Positions 24,836 to 31,353 of a stretch of 36,751 nt of DNA are shown here, in pieces. The position numbers were made by a program, and so were the translations under genes. Source of the DNA: Ramlibacter sp. (GTDB lineage Bacteria; Pseudomonadota; Gammaproteobacteria; Burkholderiales; Burkholderiaceae_C); the NCBI RefSeq assembly GCF_028292805.1, contig NZ_JAQGLS010000241.1, positions 1 through 36,751 of the forward strand, read 5' to 3'. The notes beneath the pieces were generated by a model that was not told the DNA's origin, did not search any database, and was given only the letters and a program-made list of their open reading frames with translations. Within the stretch, counting starts at the first letter, position 1, and each line of letters begins with the position of its first letter.

Positions 24836-25789
24836 TCAGCCGGCGCCAAGGCTCCCGACCAGCTCCGAGATCGAGCCGCCCACCGCCTCCAGCCGGCGGC
24901 GCGCCTCGTGCGCGTCCAGCCCCAGCCGCGCCATCGCGATCGCCGTCTTGACGTGGCCGCCGGATGCGTCGAGCAAGCGGGTGGCCTGCTCGCGCGGCAC
25001 GCCCAGCGTGTCCATCAGAATCCGCTCGCCGCGGTCCTGCAGCTTCTGGCAGGTGACCTGCAGGTCCACCATCAGGTTGCCGTAGACCTTGCCGGTGCGG
25101 ACCATGGCGGCAGTGCTGATGGTGTTGAGCACGATCTTGGTGGCGGTGCCGGCCTTCATGCGGGTCGAGCCGGTGATCACCTCGGGCCCCACCAGCGGCG
25201 CGATGACAACATCGTGGGTGCGCAGCAGGTCGGCCGATGGATAGGTGCACAGCAGGAAGCCGGTGCGCGCGCCCAGTTCGCGGGCCCGCCGCAGCGCCCC
25301 GTGCACGAACGGCGTGGTGCCGGAGGCAGCGATCCCGAGCACGAAGTCGTGCGGCCCAACCGAGCGTTCGTCGATGGCACGGGCGCCGTCTTCAGGATGA
25401 TCTTCCGCGCCCTCCCGCGCCCGCAGCAGCGCCTCGAACCCGCCGGCCATGATCCCCTGCACCATGTGCGGCTCGGTGCGGTAGGTGGGCGGCATCTCCG
25501 ACGCGTCCAGCACGCCCAGCCGGCCCGAGGTGCCGGCGCCCACGTAGACCAGCCGGCCGCCGCGGCGCAGGCTGTCCACCACCAGGTCGATGGCGCGGGC
25601 GATCTGCTGGCGCTCCTCGCCGACGGCGGCCGCGACCATCCGGTCCTCGGCGTTGATCAGGTCGACGATTTCCTGGGTGGAGAACTGGTCGATGCGCATG
25701 CTGCGCGGGTTGCGCTGCTCCGTCAGCCGCACGTCGAGCGGCGGCCGGCTGGCCGGCGGCGGTGTGGCGTCGGGCCTGCGGTCGTCCAT
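24836..25789 (-). CDS. murQ: N-acetylmuramic acid 6-phosphate etherase
   Basis: MurQ cleaves the lactyl ether of MurNAc-6-phosphate to give GlcNAc-6-phosphate and D-lactate in cell-wall recycling. The 317-residue protein has the SIS fold with VYVGAGTSGRLGVLDASEMP (catalytic Glu in the SEM part), EGAEDHPEDG carrying the second acidic position, GIAASGTTPFV, and TGSTRMKAGTATKIVLN. Three bases separate its start from the stop of the membrane protein gene upstream, with GAGGA directly before the ATG. No anmK, murK or PTS gene is nearby. The D-lactate it releases could feed one of the hydroxyacid dehydrogenases in this window, but that is inference. Confidence 0.95.
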   Translation of the reverse strand: MDDRRPDATPPPASRPPLDVRLTEQRNPRSMRIDQFSTQEIVDLINAEDRMVAAAVGEERQQIARAIDLVVDSLRRGGRLVYVGAGTSGRLGVLDASEMPPTYRTEPHMVQGIMAGGFEALLRAREGAEDHPEDGARAIDERSVGPHDFVLGIAASGTTPFVHGALRRARELGARTGFLLCTYPSADLLRTHDVVIAPLVGPEVITGSTRMKAGTATKIVLNTISTAAMVRTGKVYGNLMVDLQVTCQKLQDRGERILMDTLGVPREQATRLLDASGGHVKTAIAMARLGLDAHEARRRLEAVGGSISELVGSLGAG

Positions 25790-25792
25790 TCC

Positions 25793-26302
25793 TCAGTCCT
25801 GCTTGAGTTCCGCGTCCTCGCGCTTGACCTCTCTCATGGCCTCGGGCTCCACGTCTTCGGCATAGCGGTTCAGGCGCACGAAGATACCCCAGGCCGCGAC
25901 CAGCACGCCGGTGGCCGCCAGCAGCGCGGCCGCGTACACCAGCAGTGACAGGTCTTCGTGGATCGCCTTGAAGGTCGCCACCAGGCCTTCGATCGCCAGC
26001 GCCACCGTGACCACCACGAAAAAGCGCGAGAGAAAGCGGCGCACGCGGGTGGGCGCGCTGATGTGGGCGCCGCGCAGCACTTCCTCTTCAACCATGGTCT
26101 GGGCGATCTGCAGGGCGACGACGGCGGCGGCCAGCAGCCCCATGGCTTCGATGATCTCCTGGGCCGCGCCGCGGCCGAAGTCGGCCATCAGCCCGGTCCA
26201 TGCCACGTGCGTGGCGATGGCGATCAGCGCCAGCGCCGCGGCGGCGAACAGCAGCGCCATCAGGCCATGCATCCAGGCGAACACGCCGAGCAGCAATTTC
26301 AT
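25793..26302 (-). CDS. Hypothetical inner-membrane protein, four predicted helices
   Basis: The 169-residue protein shows four hydrophobic stretches: LLFAAAALALIAIATHV, AMGLLAAAVVALQIA, FFVVVTVALAIEGLVATF, and VYAAALLAATGVLVAAWGIF. It ends in a charged tail (EPEAMREVKREDAELKQD). I do not recognise the family. The ATG at 26302 was chosen because it starts just before the first helix; its ribosome binding site is weak. The gene lies 3 bases before murQ, so the two are probably co-transcribed, and it follows the DUF2164 gene. Confidence 0.65.
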   Translation of the reverse strand: MKLLLGVFAWMHGLMALLFAAAALALIAIATHVAWTGLMADFGRGAAQEIIEAMGLLAAAVVALQIAQTMVEEEVLRGAHISAPTRVRRFLSRFFVVVTVALAIEGLVATFKAIHEDLSLLVYAAALLAATGVLVAAWGIFVRLNRYAEDVEPEAMREVKREDAELKQD

Positions 26303-26327
26303 CGGCGCATCGTGACACAGGACGGCG

Positions 26328-26591
26328 TCACTTGCGCGGCCGGCCGGCCGGCGGGGCTTGCGCCAGTAGCGAAATGCGTCTTCGTGCACATTCCAGGCCC
26401 AGCTGCGACAGGTGCATCTGCATCCGCTCCTGCAGGTCGGCCACCGCCTTGTTGTAGATGCTGGGGCCGATGTCCTCCAGCAAGAAGCCGAACAGGCCGG
26501 CGGCGGCAACCTTGCCCATGGGCTCGTCCATGTTCTCGCGGAAGTAGCGCTCGATGGACCGACGGCCAGCTTGGCGGGCGTCCTTGGACAC
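26328..26591 (-). CDS. DUF2164 family small protein with a frameshifted C-terminus
   Basis: From GTG 26591 the 87-residue product reads VSKDARQAGRRSIERYFREN, then MDEPMGKVAAAGLFGFLLED and IGPSIYNKAVADLQERM. This is a clear DUF2164 protein of normal size. After LSQLGLE the annotated frame gives CARRRISLLAQ. The neighbouring frame (around 26389) gives VHEDAFRYWRKPRR, the expected DUF2164 ending with its EF.YW motif. One extra base near 26390-26395 explains this. In the corrected frame no stop occurs before the membrane protein gene, so the two would be fused. The function of the family is unknown. Confidence 0.7.
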   Translation of the reverse strand: MSKDARQAGRRSIERYFRENMDEPMGKVAAAGLFGFLLEDIGPSIYNKAVADLQERMQMHLSQLGLECARRRISLLAQAPPAGRPRK

Positions 26592-26835
26592 TGGATCGCC
26601 TGTCCGACCCGCACCTGCATTGTTCCAACATGCCCGAAGTCGGGCCCCGGGCCCAGCGCGGTCCAGCCTGGCCTGCGAAAGCCGCGACTTGGGCGCAGCC
26701 GCGGCGTGGTCGTTTGGCTGGCCCAGCCGTGCACTGGTCTGTAGGAGCGCACGCACGCCAAAACCGGCCGAGCGCCCCTACCTGGACCGGCGCTGCGTCG
26801 CAACATGGAGGCATCGCAACAGAAGGAATCCACCC

Positions 26836-27057
26836 ATGAACAAGGACCAGACCAAGGGCATAGGAAAGAAGATCGGCGGTGAAGTGCAAGAGCAGATCGG
26901 CAAGCTCACCGGCGACACCAGCACCCGCGTTCGCGGCCATGCGAAGGAAGCGGAAGGCAAGCTGCAAAAGACCCTGGGCGACGCCAAGGAAGTGGTGCGC
27001 CACCAGGAGCGCGAAGTGGAGGCGGACAACCAGCGCAAGCTGGATCTCGACCGCTAG
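26836..27057 (+). CDS. CsbD family stress-response protein
   Basis: The 73-residue hydrophilic protein reads MNKDQTKGIGKKIGGEVQEQ at its start, with QIGKLTGDTSTRVRGHAKEA and EGKLQKTLGDAKEVVR repeating the CsbD helical pattern. CsbD-like proteins accumulate under general or osmotic stress; their molecular role is unclear. AGAAGGAA lies 8-9 bases before the ATG. A GTAGGA motif at 26741 lies about 95 bases upstream. A strong two-way terminator follows. Confidence 0.9.
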   Translation: MNKDQTKGIGKKIGGEVQEQIGKLTGDTSTRVRGHAKEAEGKLQKTLGDAKEVVRHQEREVEADNQRKLDLDR

Positions 27058-27077
27058 GACACAGCGGCCCTGAAGCG

Positions 27078-27102
27078 AAAAGCCGGGCAGCGCCCGGCTT
27101 TT
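27078..27102. terminator. Bidirectional terminator between csbD and the PBP1A gene
   Basis: AAAAGCCGGGC, loop AGC, GCCCGGCTTTT is a perfect 11-bp inverted repeat, with Ts after the G/C stem on either strand. It lies 20 bases after the csbD stop and 7 bases after the end of the opposing penicillin-binding protein gene. Confidence 0.9.
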
Positions 27103-27109
27103 CATTTGC

Positions 27110-29929
27110 TCAGTCGGTCGAAGTGGGACTGCCGGTCGCCGACCCGGTCGCGGCAGCTGGCGCGCTGGAACCGGCGCCGGACGTGACCGGTGCGGGGTTG
27201 GGAGACACCGTCGGCGCAACCGCGCCGAAACCTGCGCTGCTCGCCGAGCCGGTCGCCGAAGCAATCGGGGGCGCGCTGGAAGCCGGAGCCGGGCCGCCCA
27301 TGGCCGGCGTCGGCGCGGACAGCACTCTGGGCGGCGGGTTGTCCTGCTGCAGCGAACGCGGCACCAGGACCGCGGCGGCACCAGTCGCAGGGTTGGTGGC
27401 GGGGCGGCCGACGGTGGCCGGCACGCTGTAGACCTGGGTGCCTGGAACTGTCTCGGCCGGCCGCCCACTCTCCAGCGGACGCGGCAAGGCCGGCAAGCGT
27501 TCCGGGCCGCTGACCACCACCGGCGCATCGGACAGCACCGCCGGGGCGCCGGAAGCCATGCCGGCGCCCAACGGCGCCGGGGCCGAGCCGACGTAGCCAC
27601 CGTAGGGCGTGGACGGGCTGGCCGGCGCCGCTTCCAGCGGCGGCGGCTCGGGCTGCGCCTCGGGGATCGTCACGACCGCCGGGTCCGCGCTGGCGGGCGT
27701 GAACACGCTGTTCCACCAGTCGCCCATCTGCTGCAGCAGCGGCCGCTCCTGGTCCTGCAGGCGCGGCGCCGCGAACACCGACTTGGGATCGACCAGCTTC
27801 GCCTTGGTGGAGCCCTGGAAGAAGTCGCCGACCATCAGCAGCGCATTGTGCGAGCCCTGGCCCCAGTACTCGCTGCGCATCGTCACGCGGTTATCGTTGA
27901 AGCCGACCCACGAACCCGCCACCAGCTGCGGATGCATCAGGATGAACCAGCCGTCGGTGTTGTCCTGGGTGGTTCCGGTCTTGCCGGCCAGGTCGCCGGC
28001 CAAGCCAAAGCGGCTTTTGAGGCCTACTGCCGTGCCCTGCTCAACCACCCCGCGCAGCACGTCCAGCAAGGTCATCGCGGCCTGGTTCGACAGGGCCTGC
28101 TCGGACGCCGGCGCGTGAAAGCTTTCCTTGAGGTTGCGATCACGGTCCTCGATCGCGGTCACCAGCACCGGCGGAATGTAGCGGCCGCCGTTGGCGATGC
28201 TGCCAAAGGCGGTGACCATTTCCTTGAGCGTGACCGGGCTGGTGCCCAGCGCCAGCGAAGGCACCGCCTGCAGCGGGCTCTGGCGCACGCCCATGGCCTG
28301 GGCCAGGGCGGCCACGCGCGCGGGGCCGACCCGCATCATCAGCTGCGCCGTGATGGTGTTCTTGGAGCGCGCCAGGCCTTCGCGCAGCGTCATCGGCTGG
28401 TTGGTCGGCGGCCCGCCGACGTCGCCCGGTCGCCAGACCTGGCCCTTGTCGATCTGGATCGCCACCGGGCCGTCGATGAAGGTTTCGTTCGGCTGGATGC
28501 CCTGGTCGAAGGCAGCGCCGTAGACGAAGGGCTTGAAGGTGGAGCCGGGCTGGCGGCGTGCCTGCTGCACGTGGTCGAACTTGTCGTGCGCGTAGTCGCG
28601 GCTGCCCACCCAGGCCTTGACATGGCCGGTGCTCGGCTCGATGGCAAGGAAGCCCGCCTGCAGCATGGTCTTGTTCTTCTTGAGCGCGGCGATGAACTTG
28701 TCGTCGTCCTTGAGCCCGGCCAGCGCCGCATCGGCTTTCAGCCCCTGCTCGCGGGCCGCCTTGTACTCGGCCGACTCGCGGATGAAGGTGTCCAGCAGGT
28801 CCGGGCGCGAACCCCAGAAATAGTCGAACGGCTGCGCCTTGGCGCGCGCCGGGATGAAGGCCTCCGGGTTAATCCCCAGCGAGGGCGCGCTGCTGCGGCT
28901 CCACTCGACGTCCGCCACCGCCTGCAGCGCCTCGCCCTGCCTGGCGACGGCTTCGTTGGCCAGCTCCTGCAGCCGCGAGTCGATGGTGGTGCGCACCACC
29001 AGGCCGTCGGCGTAGATGTTGTAGTCGTTGTCGTCGGCCCACTCGATCAGCCAGCGGCGCAGGTGTTCGGCCAGGTGCGGCGCCGGGCCGCTGAATTCCG
29101 GCAGCCGCGCGAAGTCCAGCTTCAGCGGCTGCGCCTTCAGCTGCGCATAGCGCTCGGTGGGCAGCTTGCCTTCCTTGACCATCTGCGCCAGCACGGTGTT
29201 GCGGCGCTCCAGTGCGCGCTCGGGATTGAGCACCGGGTTGTAGTAGCTGGTGCCCTTGAGCATGCCGACCAGCGTGGCGGCTTCCAGTTCGTCGAGCTTG
29301 CCGGCCGGCTTGTCGAAGTAGGTGCGCGCGGCCATCTCGATGCCCCACGCGTTGTACAGGAACGAGACGGAGTTCAGGTACGACTCCAGGATTTCGTCCT
29401 TGCTGTACACCGCCTCGATCTTCAGCGCAGTGATCGCCTCCTTGATCTTGCGGGTGATGGTCGGCGCACGGCCGATCTCCTCCGGATACAGGTTGCGCGC
29501 CAGCTGCTGCGTCAAGGTGGAGCCGCCTTGGCGGTCACCGCGCACGGTATTCACCGCCGCCTTGGCGGTGCGCACCAGGTCGATGCCCATGTGGTCGTAA
29601 AAGCGCCTGTCCTCCGTGGCCAGCAAGGCCTCGATCGCCTTGGGCGAAATCTCCGAGAGCTTGACCCAGTCGCGGTTGGCGCGCTTGAAGACGGCCAGCT
29701 CCTTGCCGTCGGCGGACAGCACCACGGAAGGCGACTCCTGCTTGGCCTTCTTGATGTCGCCGATGCTGGGCGTGAAGGGCAGCAGCACCAGCGCGTAAAC
29801 CAGCGCCGCCGCCGGCACCAGCGCCGGAATCAGCAAGGCGGTGCGCCATGGATGCCGCCGCACGGCTTCCCAGCCGCGGCGCAAGGTCGTCCCTGCCCAT
29901 TCGCTCGTGCGCACCAATGCAGCCTTCAT
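27110..29929 (-). CDS. mrcA: Penicillin-binding protein 1A (bifunctional transglycosylase/transpeptidase)
   Basis: The 939-residue class A PBP polymerises and cross-links peptidoglycan in the periplasm, anchored by a helix near 28-51. The glycosyltransferase domain has catalytic E106 in LLATEDRRFYDH and the family motif GGSTLTQQLARNLY near 135-148. The transpeptidase has S463-x-x-K466 (PGSTFKPF), S522-K-N524 and K650-T-G652. After about 755 comes a long Pro/Ala/Ser-rich tail of roughly 185 residues without a known domain, probably a flexible periplasmic extension. The ATG at 29929 precedes the short cytoplasmic part; upstream in-frame starts would add a long unlikely leader. Confidence 0.93.
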   Translation of the reverse strand: MKAALVRTSEWAGTTLRRGWEAVRRHPWRTALLIPALVPAAALVYALVLLPFTPSIGDIKKAKQESPSVVLSADGKELAVFKRANRDWVKLSEISPKAIEALLATEDRRFYDHMGIDLVRTAKAAVNTVRGDRQGGSTLTQQLARNLYPEEIGRAPTITRKIKEAITALKIEAVYSKDEILESYLNSVSFLYNAWGIEMAARTYFDKPAGKLDELEAATLVGMLKGTSYYNPVLNPERALERRNTVLAQMVKEGKLPTERYAQLKAQPLKLDFARLPEFSGPAPHLAEHLRRWLIEWADDNDYNIYADGLVVRTTIDSRLQELANEAVARQGEALQAVADVEWSRSSAPSLGINPEAFIPARAKAQPFDYFWGSRPDLLDTFIRESAEYKAAREQGLKADAALAGLKDDDKFIAALKKNKTMLQAGFLAIEPSTGHVKAWVGSRDYAHDKFDHVQQARRQPGSTFKPFVYGAAFDQGIQPNETFIDGPVAIQIDKGQVWRPGDVGGPPTNQPMTLREGLARSKNTITAQLMMRVGPARVAALAQAMGVRQSPLQAVPSLALGTSPVTLKEMVTAFGSIANGGRYIPPVLVTAIEDRDRNLKESFHAPASEQALSNQAAMTLLDVLRGVVEQGTAVGLKSRFGLAGDLAGKTGTTQDNTDGWFILMHPQLVAGSWVGFNDNRVTMRSEYWGQGSHNALLMVGDFFQGSTKAKLVDPKSVFAAPRLQDQERPLLQQMGDWWNSVFTPASADPAVVTIPEAQPEPPPLEAAPASPSTPYGGYVGSAPAPLGAGMASGAPAVLSDAPVVVSGPERLPALPRPLESGRPAETVPGTQVYSVPATVGRPATNPATGAAAVLVPRSLQQDNPPPRVLSAPTPAMGGPAPASSAPPIASATGSASSAGFGAVAPTVSPNPAPVTSGAGSSAPAAATGSATGSPTSTD

Positions 29930-30140
29930 GTCTTGTGTCCCTGAGTCAGTGCGGCAATGTAAGTGGCACGGCAGTGGCGCGGCTGTAGGACGGCGACTGC
30001 ACGCCGTGGCGGCAGAGCCCGCGCCCGTGCGAGGCAAGCGGCGCGCGTGCCGTGCTGACGCCCTCGCCAGCGCCGGTCCTACGACGAATGGCAGCTTCGC
30101 CGCCTTCGCCCATGCCCGGCCGGGCGCAAGCATCGCTCCC

Positions 30141-30461
30141 ATGCCGTCCACGCTCGCCGCCACCGCCTTCGTGTCCCGCCTGCTCGGGCGCGGCTCGCGC
30201 CCCGGGCCCGCGACTGCGCATGTGACCCGCCTGCTGGCGGTGCACGTGCCGGGTGGCGCCACGCGCGAACTGCCGCGCGGCCACGGCGTGATGACCGTGC
30301 ATTGCCGCAGTGGCGTGGTCTGGATCACGCACGACGGCGATCCCCGCGACGTGGTGCTGCAACCGAACCAGAGCCACCGCGTGGACCGTGGCGCGCGCCT
30401 GACGGTCCATGCGATGCAGGGCGACTGCGGCCTGGAACTGCAGCTCGACGCCGCCGGTTGA
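30141..30461 (+). CDS. DUF2917 family protein
   Basis: The 106-residue protein has a cupin-like DUF2917 core: HGVMTVHCRSGVVWITHDGD, PRDVVLQPNQSHRVDRGA and LTVHAMQGDCGLELQ. The family is common in Burkholderiales and has no assigned function. The ATG at 30141 has only a weak ribosome binding site. It is divergent from the PBP1A gene; the 211-base gap carries two GTAGGA motifs in opposite orientation (29985 and 30077). Confidence 0.7.
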   Translation: MPSTLAATAFVSRLLGRGSRPGPATAHVTRLLAVHVPGGATRELPRGHGVMTVHCRSGVVWITHDGDPRDVVLQPNQSHRVDRGARLTVHAMQGDCGLELQLDAAG

Positions 30462-30594
30462 GCGCTCCCATGCGCAAAGGCTGTTGGTTGCGCCTGGTTG
30501 AGGTTTTCTTCCTACATGCCGGCCCGGGGTGGCCTGACAAGCTGTACCCCTGCACCCCCGCAGACTGCGCCTCGCCCCGAATCTTTTCTTTTCC

Positions 30595-30600
30595 TATAAC
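30595..30600 (+). promoter_or_regulatory. Possible -10 box for the phosphotransferase-like gene
   Basis: TATAAC lies in a T-rich stretch (CTTTTCTTTTCCTATAACC), about 55 bases before the GTG at 30655. No good -35 lies 16-18 bases upstream. A TTCCTACA (GTAGGA in reverse) lies at 30509-30516, roughly 80 bases upstream, where an activator could bind. Confidence 0.35.
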
Positions 30601-30654
30601 CTCCAAGTGTTGGCCATCGAAGACCCAATCACCACTACCGCCGGAGCAAGCCCC

Positions 30655-31353
30655 GTGGCCCACGATGCAGCACCGCAGCGCATGCGCAGCCTGGCACGTG
30701 CGGCCCGCCACGACATCCTGCGCCGCCTGGCGCCGCCGCTGCGCCACGACATGGTGGTGCACCTGCAGTCGCTGGGCATGATGGCCGAGGCGCTCACTGC
30801 CCGGCTGGAGCGCGGCACGATCGAGCAGGACGATCTGCGAGGCTCCGTATCCAAGCTCAACCGGCTGTCGCGGCAGGCCGTGGCCACCTGCCTGCAGGTG
30901 GCCTCCTGGATGCAGCCCGCCGACGACGACACCACCCAGCTGCGCGAAGGCGTGGAAGAGTGCGTGCGCCTGCTGTCCACCAGCCTGAACTTCCGCGGCT
31001 TCGACCTGCGCACCGAGCTGGGTGAAGGCGACTTCGAAGTCTCGCGCTGCGCCATGCGCTTTTTGCTGGCCGCGGCGGTGCTCACGCTGACCGATTCGGC
31101 CACCTGCCCCGGCGAGATCACCATCCGCACGGAGTTCTCCTCCACCCATGGCGTGGTCGCGGTCGACTACGTGGCGCAGCCGGACAGCGCGTTCACGCAG
31201 CTGCACGAGTCCGGCGAAGCGCCGCTGGCCTGGGTCGAAGTCCAGGCGCTGGCGGCCGACGAGTCGGTGGAATTGCTGCGCAATGGCCAGGCCATCATCC
31301 TGCGCCTGCCGCGCGCCGAGATCACGTCACCGCTCAAGATGGTTCCGGTGTAA
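30655..31353 (+). CDS. Histidine-phosphotransferase-like protein (DHp plus degenerate ATPase-like domain)
   Basis: The 232-residue soluble protein begins with a likely four-helix DHp unit. The segment RRLAPPLRHDMVVHLQSLGM has a His-Asp pair (H31-D32), as in kinase and ChpT phosphoacceptor helices, followed by a second helix LNRLSRQAVATCLQVASW. The rest resembles a GHKL ATPase domain in length and ending (NGQAIILRLPR), but the N-box position reads FLLAAAVLTLTDSA without asparagine and no DxGxG box is present. This matches the plan of ChpT and Spo0B phosphotransferases. The GTG at 30655 was chosen for GGAG 8 bases upstream; GTG at 30607 would add 16 residues. The 3' end overlaps the opposing gene by 20 bases. 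The function is inferred from architecture only. Confidence 0.55.
   Translation: MAHDAAPQRMRSLARAARHDILRRLAPPLRHDMVVHLQSLGMMAEALTARLERGTIEQDDLRGSVSKLNRLSRQAVATCLQVASWMQPADDDTTQLREGVEECVRLLSTSLNFRGFDLRTELGEGDFEVSRCAMRFLLAAAVLTLTDSATCPGEITIRTEFSSTHGVVAVDYVAQPDSAFTQLHESGEAPLAWVEVQALAADESVELLRNGQAIILRLPRAEITSPLKMVPV

Noticed and set aside
27848-29944. 698-codon plus-strand open frame opposite the PBP1A gene
   Set aside because: It lies antisense to intact glycosyltransferase and transpeptidase motifs, and its composition is that of a shadow frame.
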